Shown here piece by piece: positions 28,276 to 36,835 of a stretch of DNA of 64,000 bases. The translations under genes were made by a program, and so were the position numbers. Origin of the DNA: JAJDTQ01 sp963422385 (GTDB taxonomy: Bacteria > Desulfobacterota > Binatia > UBA9968 > JAJDTQ01); NCBI GenBank assembly GCA_963422385.1, contig OY729432.1, positions 620,001 to 684,000 of the forward strand, written 5' to 3'. The notes under the pieces are model-generated. The model searched no databases and was not told the origin of the DNA. It saw only the letters and a list, made by a program, of their open reading frames with translations. Each line of letters begins with the position of its first letter. The stretch's first letter is position 1.

Positions 28276-30154
28276 CGAGCCATCGTCGAAGACCTCAAGA
28301 ACCCCGTGCAGCAGAGCATCGTCGCGGATGACCGGGAGCAGACCAACGTGCTGGTGCTGGCGGGTCCCGGCTCCGGCAAGACCCGTGTGCTGGTCCACCG
28401 CATTGCCTACCTCATACGGGCGCGGCGCGAGAATGCCCGCGGCATCCTGGCCCTGGCGTACAACCGGCACGCGGCCGTGGACATCCGCCGCCGCCTCGGG
28501 GAGCTGATCGGCGAGGACGCGAGGGGCGTGACCGTGCTGACCTGCCACGCCCTGGCCATGCGGCTGGCGGGGGGCCAGCTTCATGGCCGGCGCGAAGCGG
28601 CCGGATGACGAGGTGTTCCGGGAGATGCTGCGGCGGGCGGTGGATCTGCTGCGCGGCCGGGGGTTGCCGCCGGAAGACGCGGACGAGCAGCGCGCGCGGC
28701 TGCTGGCGGGATTCCGCTGGATCCTGGTGGACGAGTACCAGGACATCGGCGCGGACCAGTACGAGCTGATCTCGGCGCTGGCCGGCCGCACCCTCGACGA
28801 TGAAGCCGGCAAGCTTACCGTGTTCGCGGTGGGAGACGACGACCAGAACATCTACGCCTTCAACGGCGCCTCGGTGGAGTTCATCCGCCGCTTCGAGGAG
28901 GACTACGGGCCGCGGCCCGTGCATCTCGTCGAGAACTACCGCTCCACCGCCCATGTCATCGACGCGGCCAACGCCGTCATCGAGCCGGCGCGGCAACGGA
29001 TGAAGGACGAGCATCCCATCCACATCGATGCAGCGCGCGCCGGGGATGCGCCGGGCGGGGCGTGGCAGGAGCGGGATCCGGTGGCGCGGGGACGGGTGCG
29101 GATCCTGCCCGCGCCACGGGATCCGGTAGCGCAGACGCGGATTGTCATGGCGGAGTTGCAGCGCCTATCGGCCCTTTCACCGAATTGGGACTGGGCGCGG
29201 TGCGCCGTTATCGCGCGCGAGTGGAAGTATCTGGTTCCCGTGCGCGCCTTTTGCGAGACCCATGGAGTTCCGGCCCAGATGGGCAACGAGAGTATCCCGG
29301 GCTTCTGGCGGCTGCGCGAGACCCGGAACTGTGTCGAATGGCTGCGAGGACGGGACGCGGGGCTCGTGGACGGCGCGGCCCTGCGCGGTTGGGCGGAAGC
29401 GCATCCGTCCGGTCCCTGGCACGAGCTTTTGCGGCAGGCCATCGACGAGCACACGCTGGAAACCGGCGGCGGTGAAACGCCGGCGGACCACTTCATCGAG
29501 TGGCTGGCCGAATGGGGACGCGAGATACGCCGGCGCCAGCGCGGGCTCCTGCTGCTGACCGCCCACCGCGCCAAGGGATTGGAGTTCGATCACGTGGCCG
29601 TGCTGGACGGCGGTTGGGAGATCGTCGGAAGCGGCGAGGACCCGGACGCGCCGCGGCGTCTGTACTACGTGGCCATGACGCGGGCTCGGGAGACCCTCGC
29701 GCTGGCGCGTTTCGAGGGCGGAGACCCGCTCCAGGACGCGTTGCTGGACCGTCCCTCGACGTTGCGCCGGGAACCGGCCAGGCTGCCGCCCTGCCCTCCG
29801 GCGCTTCGGTACCGCCACGTCCAGCCGGGCCTCCGGGACGTGGACCTGGGCTTTGCCGGACGCCGCTACGCCCGCCATCCGACGCACCAAGCCATCGCTG
29901 CGCTGTCATCCGGCGACGCGCTGGAAACGCGGGTGGCGAACGGAGGGCGCTGGGAGCTGCTGGACCGCACGGGCACGATGGTGGGACGTCTCGCTGCAAG
30001 CTTCAAGCCGCCGCCAGGCATGCGCTGTCGGTCCGCCGAGGTGCTGGCCGTGGTCGTGCGGAGCCGCGAGTCGTCCGATCCCAGGTACCGCGACGCGCTG
30101 AAATGCGACTCCTGGGAGGTGGTGGTGCCGGAGCTGGTGTTCGAGCCGGAATGA
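28276..30154 (+). pseudogene. UvrD/Rep-type helicase module, separated by TGA and frameshifted
   Basis: It begins in frame with the RecQ gene directly after its TGA. Walker A is NVLVLAGPGSGKTRVLVHRI. At a run of six G (28569-28574) one extra base shifts the frame; with five G the reading RLAGASFMAGAKRP is restored. The rest, about 523 residues, is clean: WILVDEYQDIGADQYELISA, FAVGDDDQNIYAFNGASVEF, LLTAHRAKGLEFDHVAVLDG and LYYVAMTRARETLALARF, all superfamily 1 motifs, followed by a C-terminal domain. A GTG at 28306 could initiate a 100-residue peptide only. If the base is a sequencing error, an active second protein or a full fusion is possible. Confidence 0.75.
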
Positions 30155-30284
30155 TTCCGAAATCCTGATCCGTTGAAAAATGCCCTTCGACTGCGCTTCG
30201 CTGGCCGGTTCATTGCCTTGACGCCTCGCGCTTCCTATATTGAGCCTCTGGAGCCGCGCGACGTCTGAGAGAACCTGATCGCAC

Positions 30285-31103
30285 ATGAATCGTACGGACG
30301 AGCCTGGAAGCTCTCGTAACAAGGGACCGACCGAGCGTATCCGCGCTTTCGTCGAGAACCGCGCCACGCAAATCGGGATTACGACCCTGATCGTGCTGAA
30401 TGCCTTGGTGCTGGCGCTGGAGACCAGCCCTTCGGCCATGGCCGCGGCCGGAAGCTTCCTCAAGCTTGCCGACCGCGTGATCCTCGGGATCTTCGTGGTG
30501 GAGATCCTGCTCAAGCTGATCGGACAACGTCGCGACTTCTTTCGCGACCCCTGGAATCATTTCGACACCGTGGTGATTGCCATTGCGCTGGTGCCGGCCA
30601 CCGAGTTTCTCTCGGTGATGCGCGCCCTGCGGACCCTTCGGGTCTTCCGGTTGATATCCGCGGTGCCCTCCATGCGCCGCGTGGTCGGGGCGCTGCTCCA
30701 TGCGGTGCCCGGCATGAGCTCGGTGGTGATGCTGCTGATGGTGATCTATTTCGTGTTCTCGGTGATGGCCACCAACCTGTTCGGCGGCCGCTTCCCGGAC
30801 TGGTTCGGCAATATCGGCAGCACCGCCTATACCCTGTTCCAGATCATGACGCTGGAGAGTTGGTCCATGGGCATCGTAAGGCCGGTGATGGAAGTCTTCC
30901 CGCATGCCTGGCTCTTCTTCGTGCCGTTCATCCTGATCACGTCATTCGCCGTGCTGAACCTGTTCATCGGCATCATCGTCGACGCGATGCAGACGCACGG
31001 CCACGGAGAGAAGGAGACGTCCGTCTCGGAACCGACGCTTGCGGAACTGCAGGCCGAGATTCGCGGGTTACGGGCCGAAGTGGCTGAACTGAAGCGGCAC
31101 TAG
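30285..31103 (+). CDS. Bacterial voltage-gated sodium channel (NaChBac-like ion transporter)
   Basis: 272 residues with the six-helix single-domain layout. The S4 voltage sensor is visible as MRALRTLRVFRLISAVPSMR (Arg every third residue) near residue 110. The pore selectivity filter TLESWS near residue 188 matches the T-L-E-S-W of bacterial sodium channels. The C-terminus, LAELQAEIRGLRAEVAELKR, is a heptad coiled coil as in NaChBac/NavMs, which assembles tetramers. Roles in this family include motility, chemotaxis and pH response. The ATG follows a modest ribosome site. The TAG stop at 31101-31103 lies exactly at the left end of a MITE-like element. Confidence 0.9.
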   Translation: MNRTDEPGSSRNKGPTERIRAFVENRATQIGITTLIVLNALVLALETSPSAMAAAGSFLKLADRVILGIFVVEILLKLIGQRRDFFRDPWNHFDTVVIAIALVPATEFLSVMRALRTLRVFRLISAVPSMRRVVGALLHAVPGMSSVVMLLMVIYFVFSVMATNLFGGRFPDWFGNIGSTAYTLFQIMTLESWSMGIVRPVMEVFPHAWLFFVPFILITSFAVLNLFIGIIVDAMQTHGHGEKETSVSEPTLAELQAEIRGLRAEVAELKRH

Positions 31104-31263
31104 TGTCGTGTCCCGTAAATATGCAAGACAAGTTGCGCAGGATTTCTTGTTGTCGGCAAGGCGCGATGACGAGCAGTGGCCAATACCACGCGAGGAAGAG
31201 CAACGCAGCCGACGGCAAAAAAGACCCGTCTATTACCTTGTGAATTTACCGGACACGACACTA
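31101..31263. mobile_element. MITE-like element, copy 1
   Basis: The left end is TAGTGTCGTGTCCCGTAAAT and the right end (31244-31263) is ATTTACCGGACACGACACTA, a 20-bp inverted repeat with one mismatch. The 163-bp element has no gene. Its interior (GGCAAGGCGCGATGACGAGC and CCAATACCACGCGAGGAAGA) matches the element at 32840-32997 in inverted orientation. The flanks are C before and G after, consistent with a TA duplication inside a CTAG site. Confidence 0.75.
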
Positions 31264-31442
31264 GGAGTCTGTCCGAGGGCTCATCAGCCGCTTGAGGCAC
31301 CAGCCCGTGTTGCGAGCCGACGTTTAACGGAGTTACCTGGCAGGAAGGTCGTGATTGGCAATCCAATGTCACGGGATGTGTACGGGTTACGAACGGATAA
31401 CGCCTCGCTCATGCAAGTGGTTTTCGGATTTGCGACAAGACC

Positions 31443-31691
31443 ATGTCCCTTGCCACACAAATCATTGACCAACGGCTCTCCGGTAGCATTGCCGAACAGC
31501 AGGATGCGTTCACCCACGAACTTCGGGTTGGTAACAACCACGGCAGGAGACGCTCCGTGGCGTTCCTGTTTCGCGTCGCCAGAACCCTGTTCGATCCAAC
31601 GGACGAGGAAACTCTCGACAGCATCGTCGATGGAGGCAACGACTTTGGAGTCGACGTGCTGTGGTTGAGCCGCCCCATCAAGGTGAACTGA
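31443..31691 (+). pseudogene. N-terminal fragment of an AIPR-like/nuclease-fold gene
   Basis: 82 residues beginning MSLATQIIDQRLSGSIAEQQ, with VAFLFRVARTLFDPTDEETL and DSIVDGGNDFGVDVLWLSRP. The G-G-N-D-F-G-V-D pattern resembles the N-terminal PD-(D/E)xK-like domain of AIPR (abortive infection phage resistance) proteins, which are several hundred residues long. The frame stops at 31691 and no continuation is found in the next 200 bp in any frame, so this is a truncated remnant. It lies in a gene-poor pocket (31264-31892) next to the MITE-like element; the rest of that pocket shows nothing recognisable. Confidence 0.45.
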
Positions 31692-31892
31692 CCATCTCTC
31701 TCATCCGGGGGAAATACAGGACGGGAGTGAACGCTTTCGGCAGCTCGGGTTGTCGCTGATGCAGGAGGCGACGGCGGCCACAAAATGGAAGACGACACCG
31801 GCTTGCGAAACGCCCCCCCACTCTGTCTCTGTCCATCAAAGCAAGGTGAGGTGGTCCCGGAATGGAGAGGCAGGAATGGACGAGAACTCCCG

Positions 31893-32798
31893 TCAGACCT
31901 TGGAGACCCCGGCCCCGGCGGGGGGCTGGGACTTGCCTGGGATCCACTCCACCTCCTTGCGCGGGCCGCCGGCCCGGACGGTGAAGCGGGCCTTGCCGAG
32001 CTTCTCGATGTCGATTTCCAGGGTGTCACCGTTGTTCATGGGGCCGAGACCCACGTGGTAGGTGCCGGTGGCGATGACGTCGCCGGGCTGGAGCTGGACG
32101 AACCGTGACAGCCACGCGACCAGCTCCGGAATCTTGTGGGCCATGTGGCGCGTGTTGTAATCCTGCCGGGCCTCGCCGCCTACCCAGGACCTCACTCTCA
32201 GGTCGTGGGGATCGGGGACCTCGTCAGCGGTGGTGATCCAGGGGCCGCAGGGGCCGTGGGTGCCCTGCCCCTTGGGGAGGAACTGGGTCCGGCGCACCAT
32301 GCCTCGGGATGAGATGTCGAAGAACGGCGCGTAGCCGAACACCGCGTCCATGGCATCGGACTCGGGGACGTTCCTGCCGCACCGGCCCATGACGAAGGCC
32401 AGCTCGGCCTCGGGCTGGGTCACCACCGCCGCCGGGATGTCGGGCAACTCCACCGCCCCCTCAGGCCCCAGCAGCTCGGGCGCCTTGTAGAAGAATTCGA
32501 TGGGCAGGGTGTCGGGGGTACGCTCCGGCGAGTCCAGGTAGTTCACGAACGCGGCCAGACACTTGCTCGGCCGGGGGATGGGGGCGAGCAGCTTGACCAC
32601 GCTCAACGGAAAGCCCGACCCCTCCCGCAACAGCCGCTCGAACTCCTTCCGGTAGTCGTCGAAGTTCGCGATCACTTCCTCCATCACCCGCTGGGGACCC
32701 TTCTCTACCCGGTACGGGACGATGCCGCTCACGTCCACCACGTTGCTGCCGTCCTTGAGAACGCCGATGCGATCGTCATTGAAGCGAAGAATCTTCAC
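31893..32798 (-). CDS. Fumarylacetoacetate hydrolase-family protein
   Basis: 301 residues. LLAPIPRPSKCLAAFVNYLD, VTQPEAELAFVMGRCGRNVP, FGYAPFFDISSRGMVRRTQF and LQPGDVIATGTYHVGLGPMN are the core of the FAH fold, with the metal-binding Glu and Asp positions (PEAELA, FFDIS). The family hydrolyses or decarboxylates ring-cleavage diketo acids. The GTG at 32798 with GGAG upstream gives the family start (KILRFNDDRIGVL); in-frame sequence further upstream is MITE. It is downstream of the ThDP enzyme on the minus strand, probably one operon interrupted by the MITE copy at 32840-32997. Confidence 0.88.
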   Translation of the reverse strand: MKILRFNDDRIGVLKDGSNVVDVSGIVPYRVEKGPQRVMEEVIANFDDYRKEFERLLREGSGFPLSVVKLLAPIPRPSKCLAAFVNYLDSPERTPDTLPIEFFYKAPELLGPEGAVELPDIPAAVVTQPEAELAFVMGRCGRNVPESDAMDAVFGYAPFFDISSRGMVRRTQFLPKGQGTHGPCGPWITTADEVPDPHDLRVRSWVGGEARQDYNTRHMAHKIPELVAWLSRFVQLQPGDVIATGTYHVGLGPMNNGDTLEIDIEKLGKARFTVRAGGPRKEVEWIPGKSQPPAGAGVSKV

Positions 32799-32839
32799 GG
32801 GAAAATGCTCCTTGTGGTCCTCTGCCCCCGAACCTGGTG

Positions 32840-32997
32840 TAGTGTCCTGTATAAAGCGCGGATAATCTGCCGGTCCTTTTCGCCGTCCGCTACGTTGCTT
32901 CGCCTCGCGTGGTATCGGCCAATGCCCGTTTTCGCGCCTTGCCGGTGACAAAATGCCCCGCGCACCTTATCCACCGTTCCCATGGGACACCACACTA
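32840..32997. mobile_element. MITE-like element, copy 2
   Basis: The ends are TAGTGTCCTGTATAAA (left, partly deleted) and GGGACACCACACTA (right). The interior (CCTCGCGTGGTATCGGCCAA and TTCGCGCCTTGCCGGTGACA) is the reverse complement counterpart of copy 1 at 31101-31263, about 75-80% similar by eye. It separates the FAH gene from the ThDP enzyme gene, and its right end supplies the TAG stop of the latter. Confidence 0.7.
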
Positions 32998-34707
32998 ATC
33001 GTTCACCGGCTCCAGCCAGAGGTCCACCAGCGCCAGCCGCCCCTCCCGGGCGGCCTGTAGGCCCCGTTCGAGGGCCGGCTTGACCATGGCCGGGCTCTGC
33101 ACCCGCTCGCCGAAGCCGTCGAAGGCCCGGGCGATGGCCGGGTAGTCCGGCGCGGGCGCGATGGACGTGCCCACGAACTGGTTGGTGCGCACGGCCCAGC
33201 CCTCGGGATAGTACGCCGGCATGCCGCGCTTCATGGACTTGTAGCCGTGGTTGTTCATGAGCACGATCAGGATCGGCATGCGGAATTCCTGGGCGAAGCC
33301 GAAGCCCGCGATGCCGGGGTTGTAGTTGAACGAGCCGTCGCCGATGACCAGCACCACCGGCTTCTCCGGATGCGCGGCCTTGACGCCGAGGGCGGTGCCC
33401 AGGCCGGTGCCGAGGCCGCCGATGCAACCGCTGAAGAAGTTGCCGGGCTTGACCCGATCCAGGTACTGATGCAGCGCCATGCGGTGGGTGATGGTCTCCT
33501 CCACCAGGCGCACGTCATCCGGAAGCGTCTGGTTGAGCTGGTACATCACCCAGTTGGTGTCCATGGGCTCCCTGGATTCCAGGCTCCGGGCCTGCTCGGC
33601 CCACGCGCCGCGCCGCGCCGCGCCCTTCTCGCGCAGCCTGTCCCGCCGTCCCGCGGCCGCGGCGCCGCCGTCCACCCCGTTGCTGCGGAGCCGCTCCAGC
33701 AGCGCGCCCAGGGACGCCTCCAACTCGCCGGCGATGCTCAGATCCACCTGAACGCCCCAGTAGGGCAGGTTCATGTGCAGCGGCTCCTCGTCCAGCGCCG
33801 CCACCTTGGCGCCCTGCGCCACCGGGGCAGAGGCCGGATGCCAGGGCTGGGTCGCGCCGACGAGACAGACCACGTCGGCGTCGGCCATGAACTCTCCGGG
33901 CTCGAAGCCGCCGTGCAGATCGTGATCCCGCGGGAAATTGAAGTAGCCGCTGCTCCGGGTCTCCACCACCGGCGCGTTGAGCAACTCCGCCAGCTCCACC
34001 ATGCGCTCCACGATGCCGGCGTTCCTGCCCGCGTTCTCGCTCACGATAACCGGATTCCGCGCCGTCCGCAGCAGGCTCGCCAACTCGTCGATCCCCTTGG
34101 GGTCCGGGCTCGGCAGGGTAGGCATGGACACCTTGAGGGGCGCCTCCCGCGTAACCTTGTCGAACAGATATTCCATGGGCAGCGACACGAACACCGGCCC
34201 CTGGGGCGAACTCATGGCCATCTGGCAGGCGCGCTGGACGGTGGAAACCAGGATGTGCTTGTCGTTGACCCCGAAGCTCCATTTCACGCACCGGTCCACC
34301 AGGCGGGCCGGGCCGCCCACGTCCGAGAGGAAGCGCATCCACTGGCCGCCGGGATCGGGGCCGTCATCCTCGCCAAAGGCGATGGACTCGCCGGTGAAGA
34401 CCACCATGGGAACCTGCTCGTGCAACGCCCCGCGCAGCGCCATGGAACCGTGAAGCGCGCCCACCGTGGTGTGGATCATGACTCCGGGCAGCTTGCCGGT
34501 GGCCTTGGCGTAGCCGCTGGCCATGGCCAGCGCGATCTCTTCGTGGCGCGAGCTGAGGTAGACCGGCATGCTCTCGTCCGGCTTGGCCAGCGCTTCCCAA
34601 ACCGGCGACCACTCCGAGCCCGGTGACGCGAAGATCCGCTCCACCCCCATGCCGGACAGAACGCGCAAGAACGCTTCCCCACCCGTGAGCCCATTGACTT
34701 CGATCAT
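32995..34707 (-). CDS. Thiamine diphosphate-dependent enzyme (acetolactate synthase/benzoylformate decarboxylase type)
   Basis: 570 residues with the three ThDP-enzyme domains. The N-terminal PYR domain has VERIFASPGSEWSPVWEALA and the catalytic Glu in SSRHEEIALAMASGYAKATG. The middle domain has NPVIVSENAGRNAGIVERMV. The C-terminal PP domain has the ThDP motif VVLVIGDGSFNYNPGIAGFG near residue 454, then LIVLMNNHGYKSMKRG. The exact reaction (2-keto acid decarboxylation or carboligation) cannot be told. The minus-strand stop TAG (32995-32997) is formed by the end of MITE copy 2; before that insertion the frame would have run on. The adjacent FAH gene suggests shared catabolism of an aromatic or keto acid. 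Confidence 0.88.
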   Translation of the reverse strand: MIEVNGLTGGEAFLRVLSGMGVERIFASPGSEWSPVWEALAKPDESMPVYLSSRHEEIALAMASGYAKATGKLPGVMIHTTVGALHGSMALRGALHEQVPMVVFTGESIAFGEDDGPDPGGQWMRFLSDVGGPARLVDRCVKWSFGVNDKHILVSTVQRACQMAMSSPQGPVFVSLPMEYLFDKVTREAPLKVSMPTLPSPDPKGIDELASLLRTARNPVIVSENAGRNAGIVERMVELAELLNAPVVETRSSGYFNFPRDHDLHGGFEPGEFMADADVVCLVGATQPWHPASAPVAQGAKVAALDEEPLHMNLPYWGVQVDLSIAGELEASLGALLERLRSNGVDGGAAAAGRRDRLREKGAARRGAWAEQARSLESREPMDTNWVMYQLNQTLPDDVRLVEETITHRMALHQYLDRVKPGNFFSGCIGGLGTGLGTALGVKAAHPEKPVVLVIGDGSFNYNPGIAGFGFAQEFRMPILIVLMNNHGYKSMKRGMPAYYPEGWAVRTNQFVGTSIAPAPDYPAIARAFDGFGERVQSPAMVKPALERGLQAAREGRLALVDLWLEPVND

Positions 34708-34769
34708 GTTCGGTTTCCTCCGTTACAAGGTAAACGACACTAGAATAAACCGCGGGGGCAATCGACTCC

Positions 34770-35981
34770 TCAACCAGCCTTGGCGGCGAAGGTGGCAAGC
34801 CAGCCCGCGGGGGGTCTCAGGTCCAGCGAGTCCGCGTCGATGGAGGTGCGGCCCGACAGGAGTACCCGCTCGCCCCGGTAAGCCCACACGCGCAGGTCCG
34901 CCCACACGTACGAGTCGCCGTCAAGCTGGATCCGCGGCCGCCCTACCTTCCTCTGGGCGACATAGCCTTCGCCCCTCCGCACCAGCCGCTGCAAACGGGA
35001 GCGCCCGACGCGCGCACTGGGGAGGAACCCCCGACTGGCGTGGCTTCGGATCGGCTTGAACACGAACTGATGCCGGTTCTGGATGATGGCTTCGAGGTTG
35101 TCGGGCCTGAGCAGACGGGTCTCGGGGATGTGCCGGCTCAGGACCTCCCGCTCGCGGGCTTCGATGCCGAGATCCCGGTCCCATGAAGAAAGCGAAAGGT
35201 ATTCCAGCAGCCGCTTGTCGCTGCGGGTGGCATAGGTAAAGGGACTGGGCGCGACGTACACGCTGCCGTTCAGAAAAGCATCCCGCAACGGCCGCGTCAC
35301 CTCCTTCTCCAGAAAGAAGTCGGTGGAACGGTTCACGATGAACGACACCGGCTGTTCGTCGCGCCACAAGCGATCTCCGTCCCAGCGGAGCTCCGCCGTC
35401 GATGCCACTTCCGACCTCCAGCCCTCCTCGCGGAAGAGGTCCCGCAACATCTCCATCTCCCCGCCGAACTTGCCCCGTTTCAGGGCTTCGGGTTCGTCGA
35501 GGATCAGGAAGAGCCCGTCGGGCATGACGCCGAAGAACGCCTCGGCCTCCCGGCGAACCATCCGCTTGATGCGCCGTCCCAGTTCGGCGGCCGACGGCGG
35601 GGGGTCGAGAGCCGCCCTCCGCCCCGGCTCCAGGAGTTCGTGAAAGGATTCGTTGATGAGGCCGGCGTACAGGAGGCCGGACCCGTTGTCGTTGAACTCG
35701 ATGACCTGCCACGGCCCTTCGGGAGGCAGATGGAAATCCCAGGCGCTGAAGAAGCACACCTCCGGCCGTGTCGCAGGCAGGTTCTGCCCGGACGAGCCGA
35801 TGACGTTCTCCTGCCACACCGGCCGGGTGGTCACGTCCTCGAAGACGCGGATGAAGTCGTCGATCTCGGCCAGCACCGCCGCGGGGATCGCCTGGTGAGC
35901 GAAGGTCACGGAAAACTCGTCCGGAACGCCGGGTATTCCCGCCGCCCGCAGCCGGCTCCACAACGGGTCACGCGGATTCAT
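34770..35981 (-). CDS. Hypothetical protein, ATP-grasp-like
   Basis: 403 residues, no signal peptide or membrane segment. PWQVIEFNDNGSGLLYAGLI and HQFVFKPIRSHASRGFL recall ATP-grasp folds, where an N-D-N-type segment and a V-x-K-P strand bind nucleotide and metal; IVNRSTDFFLEKEVTRPLRD and RIQLDGDSYVWADLRVWAYR follow. I cannot name the ligated substrates. Its start overlaps the end of the OtsB-like phosphatase gene by 14 bp, so the two are translationally coupled, hinting at a role in sugar or osmolyte metabolism. The family assignment is tentative. Confidence 0.5.
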   Translation of the reverse strand: MNPRDPLWSRLRAAGIPGVPDEFSVTFAHQAIPAAVLAEIDDFIRVFEDVTTRPVWQENVIGSSGQNLPATRPEVCFFSAWDFHLPPEGPWQVIEFNDNGSGLLYAGLINESFHELLEPGRRAALDPPPSAAELGRRIKRMVRREAEAFFGVMPDGLFLILDEPEALKRGKFGGEMEMLRDLFREEGWRSEVASTAELRWDGDRLWRDEQPVSFIVNRSTDFFLEKEVTRPLRDAFLNGSVYVAPSPFTYATRSDKRLLEYLSLSSWDRDLGIEAREREVLSRHIPETRLLRPDNLEAIIQNRHQFVFKPIRSHASRGFLPSARVGRSRLQRLVRRGEGYVAQRKVGRPRIQLDGDSYVWADLRVWAYRGERVLLSGRTSIDADSLDLRPPAGWLATFAAKAG

Positions 35982-36777
35982 GAATGGTGCGTGTCAGACG
36001 CTGGAGGAAACGCGCCACCTCCGCGTCGCCCGCCAGTCGATAACCCGCGGCCGTCGGGCGCGGCTCGTCCGCCACGAGGATTCCCAACCCTTTGGCGGCC
36101 ACGGCCTCGAAGGCGTCTTCATCGGTGGTGTCGTCGCCAAGGTAGAAAGGCACGACGCCCGGATGGTCGAGCCCCAGCGCCTGGAGGATCCACTCTACCG
36201 CCTTGCCCTTGTTCCAGTCGAACCGGGGCCCGATCTCGAACACCTTCTTCCCGTGGGTCTTGCGGAGCCTGGGATAGTCTTGGAGCAGGCCGTCGACCAC
36301 GGCTTCGACGTCCGGCACCGTCGCGTCTTCCACAAGCCGGTAGTGAACGGCGATGGAGTAGCCCTTGGTCTCCGGCAACAGGCCGGGGACGTGCGCGAGG
36401 GCGCCGCGGAGCCGCTGATGCAACTCCTCCATCGCCGGGAGGAACTCCTGCCCCACCTGATGGTAAACACCGGAACCCGCGGGTCCGACGATATCGAAAC
36501 CATGAGTTCCGGCGTAGAAGAGATTGTCGAGCCGGACCCGTTCCTGCACGTCCTCCCGCGCGCGTCCACTGACCACGGCCGTGACGCAACGGTCGCCCAG
36601 GCACCGTACCGTCTCTCGCATCTCCTCGGAAAGCACGGCCTGCACGGGGGTGTCCACGATGGGAGTCAGGGTGCCGTCGTAGTCCAGGAAAACGGCGGCC
36701 TGTCTGCCCTCCAGCGTCCTCTCGATGTCAAGGGAATCGGTCAAGGCGGACGGAATCGTCCATTTGGAGCTCACCAC
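35968..36777 (-). CDS. otsB: Trehalose-phosphatase-like HAD phosphatase (OtsB)
   Basis: 269 residues. HAD motif I is VFLDYDGTLTPIVDTP near residue 30, motif II is TAVVSGRAREDVQERV, and the C-terminal motif is VPFYLGDDTTDEDAFEAVAA; YAGTHGFDIVGPAGSGVYHQ and YSIAVHYRLVEDATVPDV are OtsB cap-domain features. It should dephosphorylate trehalose 6-phosphate or a similar glycosyl phosphate. No OtsA synthase lies in the window. It shares a message with the ATP-grasp-like gene (14-bp overlap), an unusual partner, so another compatible-solute phosphate is a fair alternative substrate. Confidence 0.85.
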   Translation of the reverse strand: MVSSKWTIPSALTDSLDIERTLEGRQAAVFLDYDGTLTPIVDTPVQAVLSEEMRETVRCLGDRCVTAVVSGRAREDVQERVRLDNLFYAGTHGFDIVGPAGSGVYHQVGQEFLPAMEELHQRLRGALAHVPGLLPETKGYSIAVHYRLVEDATVPDVEAVVDGLLQDYPRLRKTHGKKVFEIGPRFDWNKGKAVEWILQALGLDHPGVVPFYLGDDTTDEDAFEAVAAKGLGILVADEPRPTAAGYRLAGDAEVARFLQRLTRTIHESA

Positions 36778-36835
36778 GGCGTCACCGGCGCCGTCCTCGC
36801 CGACTCCGCAGTGCTCTCCCCCCGGCTGACGGCCC

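Noticed and set aside
34726..34746. A further MITE end upstream of the ThDP gene (ACGACACTAG).
   Set aside because: Only ten bases match the element end, with no second end or interior similarity.
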